A stretch of DNA of 64,000 bases from Nonomuraea sp. NEAU-A123 (lineage in GTDB: Bacteria > Actinomycetota > Actinomycetes > Streptosporangiales > Streptosporangiaceae): the NCBI RefSeq assembly GCF_018603905.1, contig NZ_JAHFZZ010000023.1, positions 62,001-126,000 of the forward strand, read 5' to 3'. The notes beneath the pieces were generated by a model. The model had not been told where the DNA came from. It saw nothing but the letters and a program-made list of their open reading frames with translations, and ran no database searches. The first letter of the stretch is position 1. Each line of letters opens with the position of its first letter. This document shows, piece after piece, positions 1-7,322 of this stretch. Position numbers and translations under genes: made by a program.

Positions 1-65
1 GCCAGGCCCGCCAGCGCGAGCGCGACGGGCACGGCGATCGCCCACCGGGAAAGACGCCTGAACAC
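1..65 (-). CDS. N-terminal fragment of an exported protein, probably molybdate-binding ModA
   Basis: Only the first ~21 codons are in the window; the gene runs off the left edge. From GTG at 65 the peptide begins VFRRLSRWAIAVPVALALAG, a basic start followed by a hydrophobic stretch, as in a signal peptide. The Shine-Dalgarno AAGGAG lies 8 nt upstream and overlaps the TAA stop of the preceding gene, so the two are one operon. A TTG one codon upstream is an alternative start. ModA is inferred from the upstream TOBE-domain gene and from the known habit of such genes to precede molybdate ABC transporters; nothing in the visible residues proves it. Confidence 0.45.
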   Translation of the reverse strand, partial: MFRRLSRWAIAVPVALALAGL

Positions 66-77
66 CAATGTGGCTCC

Positions 78-491
78 TTACTGGCTGCTGGCCACGCGTT
101 CGTGGCCGGGAATCTCGACGACGACGTTGGTGGACTTGATCACGGCGACCGCCACCACCCCCGGCTCCAGACCCAGCTCATCAGCGGCCTGACGGCTCAT
201 CAGCGACACCACCCGGTACGGTCCCGCCGCGATCTCCACCTGCGCCATCACCGCATCCCGGATCACCTCGGTCACGATCCCGCGAAAACGGTTACGCGCC
301 GAGGACCGGCCACCATCGCTGGCCGACTCGATCTGCGCACGGGCGAAGGCCGCCAGATCCGCGCCATCCAGGCGCCGATGGCCATGCTCGTCCCGCCCGG
401 CCGCCAGCCGTCCCGCGTCCACCCACCGGCGCACGGTGTCGGAACTGACCCCGAGCAACGCGGCGGCCTCGCTGATCCGGAACGTCGTCAC
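78..491 (-). CDS. HTH-TOBE molybdate-responsive regulator or molybdate-binding protein
   Basis: The ~137-residue protein has two parts. An N-terminal MerR/excisionase-like helix-turn-helix spans about residues 4-50 (ISEAAALLGVSSDTVRRWV). A C-terminal TOBE/Mop domain spans about 70-133 (RNRFRGIVTEVIRD to VAVIKSTNVVVEIP), the fold that binds molybdate oxyanions in Mop and ModE. This fusion typically sits upstream of modABC in actinobacteria, and the next gene starts with a signal peptide 13 bp after its stop. I chose GTG at 491; TTG at 497 is an alternative. A TATGGT-like -10 hexamer lies just upstream and no Shine-Dalgarno is visible, so the message may be nearly leaderless. Confidence 0.8.
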   Translation of the reverse strand: MTTFRISEAAALLGVSSDTVRRWVDAGRLAAGRDEHGHRRLDGADLAAFARAQIESASDGGRSSARNRFRGIVTEVIRDAVMAQVEIAAGPYRVVSLMSRQAADELGLEPGVVAVAVIKSTNVVVEIPGHERVASSQ

Positions 492-666
492 AAGCAATCA
501 CCATACCCTTCGCACATTCCAGGCTGAAGACCGGTCATGCGCCGCAAGAGCGGCACGATTAATACTTTTGTCATGGCATCCACGAGACCATGCCCGATAC
601 CCACCCGCCCAAAAAGGCCCTCCGCTTCGCTCCGGACGTTCTTCCCCCCACCCGTCACCCGATTCG

Positions 667-700
667 GTGGTTGGCCGTCTGATGCCCGCCCACCCACAAC
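667..700 (+). repeat. Short dispersed repeat, copy 1
   Basis: This is one of three related sequences in the window with the core GGCCRTCTGAYKCCCGCCC followed shortly by CCACAA. The other copies are at 39186-39219 and 44568-44602, where they lie directly behind stop codons. This copy lies just left of the long repeat and is the most diverged. Confidence 0.6.
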
Positions 701-867
701 GGCCCTCCGCTACGCTCCGGACGCTCTCCCAGGCGGGCTGACGCCCGCCCCCTGAAGGACCTCGCTACGCTCGGACCGCCTTCCCAAGCACGCTTCGCCA
801 GGCTGGGCAGAGCGGGACAAGATGAACTCGAAACCGGCACCGATTCCTATCCCTGGCACCCACCCGC
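701..867 (+). repeat. Long dispersed repeat, left copy
   Basis: About 165 bp starting GGCCCTCCGCTACGCTCCGG and ending near ATTCCTATCCCTGGCACCC. It matches 2401-2562 almost base for base in the same orientation, with small indels. It contains several short G/C inverted motifs (for example GGCGGGCTGACGCCCGCC) and no open frame of note. The two copies bracket the DUF998/TetR pair. Confidence 0.8.
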
Positions 868-950
868 CGATCAGAAATGCATCACCGATTTTGCGGGTGA
901 GTAGTAGCAGCGCCCTAGGCCTCGCACACCTGATCTTGTTGCTCTCGACC

Positions 951-1631
951 TCATGCCACCTGCGGCGCACCTTCGGGCGCGGCTGTTCGCTGTGCGCGGT
1001 GAATCACTCGCCCGGTTAGGACCCGGACCGCGAACGCGACCTGCCAGAGTCCGATGAAGAGTGTCGGCAGCCGCTCGAAGAAGCCGGCCGGAGAGCCTCC
1101 GCCGTCGTGGCCTTGAGCCGCCGCGACAGTCGCGAAGAACGCTGCGACCGCAACAAGGGACAAGACGCCGCTGGCGATCGAGAAGGCGGACCAACCGCGG
1201 AACGGGCGGCGCGCTGTGACGAATCCGGCCGCCGGAAACGCCAGGAACACCACCAGGGCGCCGAGATTGTGCACGGTGCCGCCCGGGGTGACGACGGCAG
1301 GCTCACCGGCCGGGAAGCCGAGGATCGGATCCGTTCGGAACGGGCCGATGAGGATGAGGCCCAGTCCGGCGGTGACGAGGAGCGCATATCCCCGCGTGTT
1401 GACGGTGCCTGAACGTCGGAGTCCTTCGGCGAAGCACAGCGTGAGCACTCCGTAGAGCACGAAGTTGGCGATCTGGAGCCAGCCGTGGGGGGCCAGGCTG
1501 AGCGCGCTGATGGTGTCGTGCCAGGAGCTGTAGCCGGGCTGTGTCGCCCCGTTGACGAGGTAGGCCGTGATGAAGATGACCGGACCGGCCGCACCCAGCG
1601 CCAACAGGACGTGTGTACGAGGTATGCTCAT
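951..1631 (-). CDS. DUF998 family integral membrane protein
   Basis: The 226-residue protein has about six hydrophobic segments and matches the DUF998 family (SWHDTISALSLAPHGWLQIA and FRTDP...GTVHNLGALVVF are typical). DUF998 proteins have no proven general function. I placed the start at ATG 1631 (MSIPRTHVLL), because upstream in-frame residues are not hydrophobic and lie in the regulatory region. It is transcribed divergently from a TetR repressor 53 bp away, so it is the probable target of that repressor. An inverted repeat overlaps its start codon. Confidence 0.8.
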   Translation of the reverse strand: MSIPRTHVLLALGAAGPVIFITAYLVNGATQPGYSSWHDTISALSLAPHGWLQIANFVLYGVLTLCFAEGLRRSGTVNTRGYALLVTAGLGLILIGPFRTDPILGFPAGEPAVVTPGGTVHNLGALVVFLAFPAAGFVTARRPFRGWSAFSIASGVLSLVAVAAFFATVAAAQGHDGGGSPAGFFERLPTLFIGLWQVAFAVRVLTGRVIHRAQRTAAPEGAPQVA

Positions 1632-1646
1632 GAGTACATCGTACAC
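1613..1646. promoter_or_regulatory. Probable TetR operator: GTGTACGA inverted repeat
   Basis: GTGTACGA at 1613-1620 and TCGTACAC at 1639-1646 form a perfect inverted repeat centred on the DUF998 start codon. A further half-site, TCGTACCC, lies at 1660-1667, two helical turns from the right arm. The position between a TetR gene and its divergent neighbour fits autoregulation and repression of the membrane protein gene. Confidence 0.6.
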
Positions 1647-1684
1647 AGACGCAAATACGTCGTACCCATCCGAGAGGAAGCGGC

Positions 1685-2386
1685 ATGACATCCCTTTGGG
1701 AGCGGCTCGAAGAGACCGCTACCGCAGCGCGGCAGGCCCTGTCCGCCCAGCGGATCGCAGCGGCAGCGGTGGCCATCGCCGACGCCGAGGGGCTCGACGC
1801 CATCACGATGCGGCGCATCGCCACCGAGTTGGGCGTCGCTCCGATGTCCGCCTACCGTCACGTGTCGGGCAAGGACGATGTCCTGGAGCTGATGGTCGAC
1901 CTCGTCTATGGCGAGGTCGATGTCCCGGACGGTCTCGGCTGGCAGGAGACCCTGCGTGCACTGGCCATGGGCGTTCGCGCCCTGGTATTGAAGCACCCCT
2001 GGCTCACCCGGCTCCCCGCCTCGCAGATGGTGTATGAGCTGACGCCCAACCGGATGCACCTCACGGAGCGAGCGCTCGCGGCGCTGCACAGCCTGAACCT
2101 CGACGTTGACACGGCAATGAGCGTTTTCCGTACGGTCACCGCCTACGTGCACGGTGCCACCAGCGCCGAGATCGGTCTACGGCAACTGATGGCCGACCGA
2201 GGCTGGACCAGCGGCGACGAGACCCGGGCGGGGCTTTCCGCACAGATGACCTGGCTGTTGAACACGGGCCGCTATCCGGCGTTCCAACGCTACGTCCATG
2301 AAGGCGCTCGCAAGGATGACCTGCAATGGCAGTTCGAGACCGGGCTCGAACACGTCCTCGACGGCATCGCCGCCCGCCTCGGCTGA
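1685..2386 (+). CDS. TetR/AcrR family transcriptional regulator
   Basis: The protein has 233 residues. The helix-turn-helix lies at about 22-68 (IAAAAVAIADAEGLDAITMR, then RIATELGVAPMSAYRHVSGK), typical of the TetR N-terminal domain. The C-terminal part resembles the TetR_C_1 ligand-binding domain. GAGAGGAAG just upstream of ATG 1685 is a good ribosome binding site. It is divergent from the DUF998 gene and shares with it a 53-bp spacer carrying inverted repeats. The ligand is unknown. Confidence 0.9.
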   Translation: MTSLWERLEETATAARQALSAQRIAAAAVAIADAEGLDAITMRRIATELGVAPMSAYRHVSGKDDVLELMVDLVYGEVDVPDGLGWQETLRALAMGVRALVLKHPWLTRLPASQMVYELTPNRMHLTERALAALHSLNLDVDTAMSVFRTVTAYVHGATSAEIGLRQLMADRGWTSGDETRAGLSAQMTWLLNTGRYPAFQRYVHEGARKDDLQWQFETGLEHVLDGIAARLG

Positions 2387-2400
2387 GGAGACACACCGAA

Positions 2401-2562
2401 GGCCCTCCGCTCCGGGCGCTCTCCCAGGCGAGCTGACGCCCGCCCCCTGAAGGACCTCGCTACGCTCTGACCGCCTTCCCAAGCACGCTTCGCCAGGCTG
2501 GCTGGGCGGAGCGGGACACGATGGACGAAACCGGCGCCGATTCCTATCCCTGACACCCACCC
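2401..2562 (+). repeat. Long dispersed repeat, right copy
   Basis: This is a second copy of the sequence at 701-867, in the same orientation and about 90% identical by eye. It lacks about 4 bp near its left end. It starts 14 bp after the TetR stop codon and ends 64 bp before the next gene. With the left copy it forms direct repeats flanking a ~1.5-kb segment holding DUF998 and TetR. Confidence 0.8.
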
Positions 2563-2626
2563 CATGCCCAACAAGAAGCCATGTCCGCTGGAACCACCAT
2601 CTTGGTCCGTTCCGACATGATCCATC

Positions 2627-3355
2627 ATGGTTGTTGTGACCGAGGAGCCTCTCAGCGGTGGAAACAACGCCCTGGAAGTCGTACGGGCCGGTGACACGGT
2701 CCGCCGCACCCGCGATGCCGGTGCCGCCTTCGCCGCGCAGGTGCTGACTCACCTCGAGTCCGTCGGTTACTCCCACGCCCCGCGCCACCTGGGTATCGAT
2801 GACCAAGGACGGGACATACTCCGCTTCATCCCCGGCAATACCACCGACCACCCCACGCAGCGAGCACCCGGCGCATACGCAGCCGGCGGCCGGATGCTCC
2901 GTGAACTGCATGAAGCGACCACCGGATCCCCCCTTGCCGGCACGCACGAATGCGTCACTCACGGCGATCCCGGACCGTTCAACACCATCTTCCAGCAAGG
3001 CCTGCCAGTCGCCTTCATCGACTGGTCCTCCTGCCGCCCCGGCGACCGACTCGACGACCTGGGCTACATGGCCTGGACCTGGTGCATTCAGTCGCAAGGC
3101 CAGGTACCGATGACCGAACAGGCCCGGCATCTGCGTGAACTACGCGACGGCTACGGCGCCATCGACCCGGAGCGACTTTTGGCGGCAATGGTGTGCAGGC
3201 AGACCTGCGTCGCCGACGCCGAGGCAGCGAACATCGCCGACCTCAAGCTCACGCCGACCCGTCGCCGCCACGCCGAAGCAGCCCTTGCCTGGGCCACCGC
3301 CGATCGCGACCTCATCCACCAGCATGAGACCCTCCTGCTATCCGCACTGCGATGA
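2627..3355 (+). CDS. Aminoglycoside phosphotransferase-like (APH) family protein
   Basis: The 242-residue protein has the APH/choline-kinase catalytic core. The catalytic loop THGDPGPFNTIF (about residues 110-121) contains the Brenner HxDxxxxN motif, and FIDWSSCRPGDRLDDLG (about 128-144) supplies the metal-binding Asp. It is shorter than classical APH enzymes and the N-terminal nucleotide-binding lobe is abbreviated. The substrate cannot be told; many actinomycete members act on sugars or small metabolites, not antibiotics. The long repeat lies just upstream. Confidence 0.8.
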   Translation: MVVVTEEPLSGGNNALEVVRAGDTVRRTRDAGAAFAAQVLTHLESVGYSHAPRHLGIDDQGRDILRFIPGNTTDHPTQRAPGAYAAGGRMLRELHEATTGSPLAGTHECVTHGDPGPFNTIFQQGLPVAFIDWSSCRPGDRLDDLGYMAWTWCIQSQGQVPMTEQARHLRELRDGYGAIDPERLLAAMVCRQTCVADAEAANIADLKLTPTRRRHAEAALAWATADRDLIHQHETLLLSALR

Positions 3356-3398
3356 CCGTGACACCTGGCAGGCGCACTCGGAGAGGAACCACCCCCTC

Positions 3399-4001
3399 GT
3401 GAACGTGGGCATTATCGGGCAGGGCGCCGGCCTGTTCGCCGTCACCAACATCGACGACATCGTGATCCTCGCCCTGTTCTTCGCCCAAGGGGCCGGGCAC
3501 CGCGGCGCCACCTCGCGGATCATCCTGGGCCAGTACCTCGGGTTCACCGCCATCCTCGCCGTCGCCACCGCAGCCGCCTTCGGCGCCACCTTCCTGCCCG
3601 AGCGCGTCATCCCCTACCTCGGCCTGCTACCCCTGGCCCTGGGCCTCAAGGCCGCCTGGCAGGCATGGCGCAGCCACAACAACGGCGCGAACGCCGACAA
3701 CGAGCAGACCAAGGCCGGCGGCCCCAGGGCATTGGAGGTCGCCGCGGTGACCTTCGCCAACGGCGGCGACAACATCGGCGTCTACGTCCCCGTCCTTGCC
3801 ACCGCCGGTCTCGGCGGCATGAGCGTCTACGCGGCCGTCTTCCTCGTCCTGGTGGCCGTGTGGTGCCTGGCGGGCAAGTTCTTCGCCACCCGGCCCGTCA
3901 TCGCCAAGGCCCTCAGCCGATGGGGACACCTCCTCCTGCCCATCGTCCTGAGCGCGCTCGGCCTGCTCATCCTCATCCAAGGCGGCGCCTTCGGCCTCTG
4001 A
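3399..4001 (+). CDS. CadD-like cadmium resistance transporter family membrane protein
   Basis: From GTG 3399 the product has 200 residues and about six hydrophobic segments. Two family signatures are clear: TNIDDIVILALFF near the N-terminus and TFANGGDNIGVYVPVLAT in the middle, the internally repeated Asn-Asp/Gly-Asp-Asn motifs of the CadD/LysE-like group. I chose GTG 3399 because upstream in-frame sequence overlaps the phosphotransferase gene and is not protein-like. GGAGAGG sits 12 nt upstream. Efflux of cadmium or another divalent cation is inferred from the family. Confidence 0.82.
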   Translation: MNVGIIGQGAGLFAVTNIDDIVILALFFAQGAGHRGATSRIILGQYLGFTAILAVATAAAFGATFLPERVIPYLGLLPLALGLKAAWQAWRSHNNGANADNEQTKAGGPRALEVAAVTFANGGDNIGVYVPVLATAGLGGMSVYAAVFLVLVAVWCLAGKFFATRPVIAKALSRWGHLLLPIVLSALGLLILIQGGAFGL

Positions 4002-4109
4002 CGCGATCGGCCCTGCCGGCGAGCAGACGATTGGGTGCGCACGCAATGCCGGGCACGGGGTACATGTCGCCGCTGGCGAGGACGTGCACGCACCACTGGC
4101 CGCGGAGGC

Positions 4110-4318
4110 GGCGACACCGGCCGGGCGCGCCTGGAGCAGCTCGGCGACCTGCCGGACAACGTCATCGTGCACACCTGGGTACCGCAGTCGGATTTGCTGC
4201 CACACCACGGACACGCCGGCCACAGCGACGCTGCCCACGCCATCGCCGAAGAGATCGCCCGCATGCCCCCCCGGACGAGGTCGCCCATCGGCTGCCGGAA
4301 TACGCCGAGCGCAACTGA
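4110..4318 (+). pseudogene. Remnant of a macrolide-type (MGT/UGT) glycosyltransferase
   Basis: The frame starting GDTGRARLEQLGDLPDNVIV and continuing HTWVPQSDLLPHH matches the C-terminal nucleotide-sugar domain of MGT-like glycosyltransferases (LPDNV.VH.WVPQ.D.LPH). The expected central THGG segment is missing. The sequence jumps to a C-terminal helix (AHAIAEEIARMPP) and then changes frame at a run of seven C near 4266-4272 to end DEVAHRLPEYAERN. There is no start codon. It is an internally deleted, frameshifted fragment. The region 4002-4109 before it shows nothing else. Confidence 0.65.
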
Positions 4319-4375
4319 GCCACCGAACCAAGCCAAGTCGGCAAGCGCGGAAGAACCTGGGTCATGGCGTCGAGC

Positions 4376-4924
4376 TCAGGCCGCGTCCATGTTCAGCAGG
4401 ACGGTCAAAGCTCTGGCTAGGGAGCCGACGTCGAGGGGCTGATCGTGGGTGAGGGCGTGCAGGAAGGCTCCGTCGGTGAACACCGAGGCGGCTTGTGCGG
4501 CCTGGTGGTCGGTATAGGTGGCCAGGATGCCGGTCAGGCCGTCGCTCCATATGCGAGCCAGGGAACGCAACTCGGGCCGATGACCGGCGGCGGCGTAGAG
4601 CTCGTTCCAGGTCGTCATCTGGGCGCGGTCGTGAAGGTAGTCGCTGGTGAGGGTGGCCAGAGTGCCTGGTACGTCGGTGCTGGCCTCAAGAGCCTCAGCC
4701 CAGGCGCGCAATGCCTCGCTGGTGGCCTCGGCGGCGGCGGTCAGCGCGGCTTCGACGAGGTCGTCCAGGGAGCTGAAGTAGTAGGTGGTGGCCCCCAGCG
4801 GGACCTCGGCCCGCGCTGCGACGAGCCGGTGGGTGAGCTTGGCCACGCCTACTTCGGGGATCAGCTCGTAGGCGGCCTGGATGATGCGGCGGCGGCGTTC
4901 TTCGGGGTTGCGTCGGCTGCTCAA
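4376..4924 (-). CDS. TetR family repressor of the adjacent SMR efflux gene
   Basis: The protein has 182 residues. The TetR DNA-binding domain is at about 7-55 (ERRRRIIQAAYELIPEVGVA, then TYYFSSLDDLVE). The C-terminal part resembles TetR_C domains of small-drug efflux regulators. The best start is TTG 4924, which overlaps the TGA of the upstream SMR gene as TTGA, giving translational coupling. Residues upstream of it in frame are unlike the family. Because it is second in the operon, it is expected to repress its own operon through the palindrome at 5264-5293. Confidence 0.85.
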   Translation of the reverse strand: MSSRRNPEERRRRIIQAAYELIPEVGVAKLTHRLVAARAEVPLGATTYYFSSLDDLVEAALTAAAEATSEALRAWAEALEASTDVPGTLATLTSDYLHDRAQMTTWNELYAAAGHRPELRSLARIWSDGLTGILATYTDHQAAQAASVFTDGAFLHALTHDQPLDVGSLARALTVLLNMDAA

Positions 4925-5244
4925 TGCGCACCCGCGAGGTTGAGGGTGACCACGCCGGCGACCACCAGCGCCACGCCGGCGACCTTCGCCGCGGTGAGCG
5001 GCTCGTGCAGGAACAGGACCCCGATCGTCACGATCAGAGTGGTGCCCAGGCCGGCCCAGACGGCGTAGGCGATGCCCACCTGCATGCCCCGCATCAGCGC
5101 CTGGGTGAGCATGTAGAACGACGCGGCGTAGCCTGCCAGGCAGGCCAGCGATGGCCACAGCCGGGTGAAGCCCTCGGTGCTCTTGAGCAGGCTGGTGGCC
5201 AGCACCTCGCCTGCGATGGCCAAGGCAAGAAACACGTACATCAT
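4921..5244 (-). CDS. Small multidrug resistance (SMR/EmrE-like) efflux protein
   Basis: The protein has 107 residues and four transmembrane helices. The family signature is in helix 1: YVFLALAIAGEVLATSLLK has the essential membrane Glu at residue 13. The later segment GIAYAVWAGLGTT is also diagnostic. SMR proteins export lipophilic cations in exchange for protons, as antiparallel dimers. AGGAGG lies 8 nt before ATG 5244. It is the first gene of a two-gene operon with its TetR regulator. Confidence 0.93.
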   Translation of the reverse strand: MMYVFLALAIAGEVLATSLLKSTEGFTRLWPSLACLAGYAASFYMLTQALMRGMQVGIAYAVWAGLGTTLIVTIGVLFLHEPLTAAKVAGVALVVAGVVTLNLAGAH

Positions 5245-5263
5245 GGCCGCTGCCTCCTAAAAC

Positions 5264-5293
5264 TAGTACATCTGTACATGTACGAATGTACTA
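5264..5293. promoter_or_regulatory. Nested palindrome, probable TetR operator of the SMR operon
   Basis: TAGTACAT (5264-5271) and ATGTACTA (5286-5293) are perfect inverted arms around an inner perfect palindrome GTACATGTAC (5274-5283), all sharing one centre. It lies 20 bp upstream of the SMR start codon. GTACAT half-sites are spaced as expected for two TetR dimers bound to opposite faces. Confidence 0.75.
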
Positions 5294-6169
5294 CATGCGG
5301 CGACAGGGGCGCGTGTCTGGGGCAACGACGGACCGACAGGAGGATTCGTGTCATAGTGCGGCGGTGGCCGCGATAGTCCTGGAAGCATTCCTGCCACGGC
5401 AAGCGCCCGAGGCCGACCTCGCTGCCTGGTGCATGATCTTCGTCGAGGGCCAGAGCGAGCAGTCCGGCTTCCTCCGCCTGTTCGTGGCGCGTCCGGTTCG
5501 TCGCCACGGCATAGGCTCAGCGCTGCTGGCGCGGATCGCCGAGAATGCCCGCCTGGCCGGGATGGAGCAGATCCAGAGCACGGTGCTGGCTGGGGAGCCC
5601 GGTGAGCGGTTCGCCTACACCTGGCGCGGCGTACGGGAACTGCTGCGCTTGGCGCGTCAGGAGCAGCGACTTGAGGAGAGTGTGCTGCGCCGCTGTCAGA
5701 AGCTGGCTGTCTGCCCGGATTCTGCCGAATACCGCCTCGCGCACTGGTACGACCGCGCCTCCGAGTCGCTGGCCACCTCCTTCGGGCAGGTGATGGGCCA
5801 TGTGCTGGACGCGCCGGGCGCCGCACTTCAAATGGCGCCTGGAATCGAGCGGCAGTCCGTGCCTGGGAGGCGGAGACTACCGAAGGCGGCGAGCGGCTGA
5901 TGGTCTGCGCGGCGGTGCGACGCGCGACCGACGAGGTCGTCGCCGCGACCACCGTGCCGACCGGCGATGGCCCAGCGGCGCGACAGCACGACACCGCGGT
6001 GCTCCCCCAGCACCGGCGGCGCGGGCTCGCCCGCTGGATCAAGGCCGAGCAGACCCTGCGGTTGCACGAACGTTTTCCGCACGTACGTACCGTTAGCACC
6101 ACCGTCAATCAGCAGAACCTGGCGATGATCGCGGTGAACCGGGCCCTGAGTTACCGAACGGGTTGTGAG
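5286..6169 (+). pseudogene. Frameshifted tandem GNAT acetyltransferase
   Basis: The first half (5286 to about 5820) contains an acetyl-CoA-binding signature, ARPVRRHGIGSALLARIAE, then a linker domain ending SFGQVMGHVLDAPGA. The matching second half continues in another frame, from about RAWEAETTEGGERL (near 5863) through VCAAVRRATDEVVAATTVP, a second acetyl-CoA motif (HRRRGLARWIKAEQTLRL) and VSTTVNQQNLAMIAVNRALS. One frameshift near 5820-5850 therefore breaks a two-domain protein of the mycothiol-synthase-like layout. The N-terminus also lacks the usual first strands, and the 3' end runs into the opposing oxidase gene. A sequencing error could explain the frameshift but not the short N-terminus. 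Confidence 0.7.
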
Positions 6170-7314
6170 CGGCTCCTCATAGCGGCTCCTTTCTGGGTGA
6201 AGCGTTCGGGGCGGAAGTCCTTCAGGAGCGGGTGCCTGACGCCGGTGAGCACCTCGTACGCGGTGAGCTCTCCGGCGATGAGTCCCAGCGTCGCGCCCGA
6301 GTGGGTGAACGCCACATGGCAGCCGGGCACCGCCTCGAGTTCGCCGAAGACCGGCTGGCCGTCCCCCGGTATGGGTTTGCGCCCGAGCTTCCACGAGGCC
6401 GCCTCAAGCGATATGTCGCCGTCGAGCAGGGCGGATGCTTCGGCGACGAGTTCCTTGACGTAGATCTCGTCGATCGAGCATGAGCCGTCCTCGTGCTCGA
6501 CGATGTGCTCTTCGTACCAGCTGTGGTCGATCGCGAACCTCGACTCGGGATGGGGGCGCATCGCCGCGCGCGGAGTGTTCAGCACCGTCGTGACCTCGGT
6601 CCTGACCGGTTCCGTGATGACGAGCATGGACAGCGGGGACCCGTCGGGGACGTCCACGCCGAGGTCCGCGAGCACGGCCGAGGTCTGCGCGCCGCAGGCG
6701 ACCACGACGGCGTCACCACGCCATGACGTGCCGTCGGCGCTGCTCACTCCGCGCGCGCGGCCGTCCTGCACGGTCACCGAGCAATGCCCGGCGCCGGTGA
6801 CGATCTGTCCGCCGCGGTGGACCAGTTCGTCCGCGAGCTCCTGGATCAGGTGGGGGAGGGACACCCAGCCCTCGCCCGCATTGTGGATCGCGAGGTGTTC
6901 GCTCGGCCCCACCTGGACGCCGCCGGTCCGCCGGCCGGCGTGCGCGCGGTCGACGAGGTGCGACTCGTAGCCGTTCGCGACTTCGTGCGCGTGCCGTGCG
7001 CGGGTCTTCTCGCTTCCGTCAGGGGTCGTCCACCACAGGCCGCCGTCGAAGCGCAACCACTCCCGGGCCGGGTCGGCGGCGAACAGGGTGCGATAGCGGT
7101 CGATGCCGATCAGGCGCAGGAGATGGTAGGAGGGGGGCCGCGTCCCCGCCGAGTTCAGCCAGGACAGCGAACGCCCCGACGCCCCGCTGGCCAGTTCCGC
7201 CTCGGTGACCAGGACGACCTCGGCGCCGCCGCGTACGAGGTGCACGGCGGTGGACACGCCGAGGATGCCGCCGCCGAGGACGATGACGCGTTGGGCCGCG
7301 CGCTGATCTGTCAT
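6151..7314 (-). CDS. FAD-dependent amino-acid/sarcosine oxidase-like oxidoreductase (DAO family)
   Basis: The product has about 387 residues. The N-terminal dinucleotide-binding motif is VIVLGGGILGVSTAVHLVRG (about residues 9-28), followed by ELASGASGRSLSWLNSAG, typical of the DAO/glycine-sarcosine oxidase fold. Near the C-terminus GCHVAFTHSGATLGLIAGEL is the usual FAD-contact loop. ATG 7314 is preferred because GAGGAG lies 5 nt upstream; an in-frame GTG at 7326 overlaps the upstream stop. It is the last gene of the LacI-controlled operon, so it probably oxidises an amine or amino acid released by the hydantoinase step. Confidence 0.85.
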   Translation of the reverse strand: MTDQRAAQRVIVLGGGILGVSTAVHLVRGGAEVVLVTEAELASGASGRSLSWLNSAGTRPPSYHLLRLIGIDRYRTLFAADPAREWLRFDGGLWWTTPDGSEKTRARHAHEVANGYESHLVDRAHAGRRTGGVQVGPSEHLAIHNAGEGWVSLPHLIQELADELVHRGGQIVTGAGHCSVTVQDGRARGVSSADGTSWRGDAVVVACGAQTSAVLADLGVDVPDGSPLSMLVITEPVRTEVTTVLNTPRAAMRPHPESRFAIDHSWYEEHIVEHEDGSCSIDEIYVKELVAEASALLDGDISLEAASWKLGRKPIPGDGQPVFGELEAVPGCHVAFTHSGATLGLIAGELTAYEVLTGVRHPLLKDFRPERFTQKGAAMRSRSQPVR

Positions 7315-7322
7315 GTGACTCC

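Larger units (their letters stand above)
492..950. other. Non-coding spacer built largely of dispersed repeat sequence
   Basis: I find no credible gene in these ~460 bases. The stretch holds a short repeat (667-700), a long repeat copy (701-867) and a partial extra copy of the long repeat's left end near 605-640 (GGCCCTCCGCTTCGCTCCGG). It separates the molybdate operon from the DUF998 gene, both on the minus strand. The first ~40 bases presumably carry the promoter of the HTH-TOBE gene. Confidence 0.6.

Noticed and set aside
2627..3355. Calling the APH-like gene an aminoglycoside resistance gene
   Set aside because: Only the generic catalytic motifs are visible, and most actinomycete members have other or unknown substrates.
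3135..3398. N-terminal extension of the CadD-like protein
   Set aside because: It overlaps the phosphotransferase gene in another frame and is Ser/Arg/Pro-rich without membrane character; GTG 3399 starts the family-like sequence.
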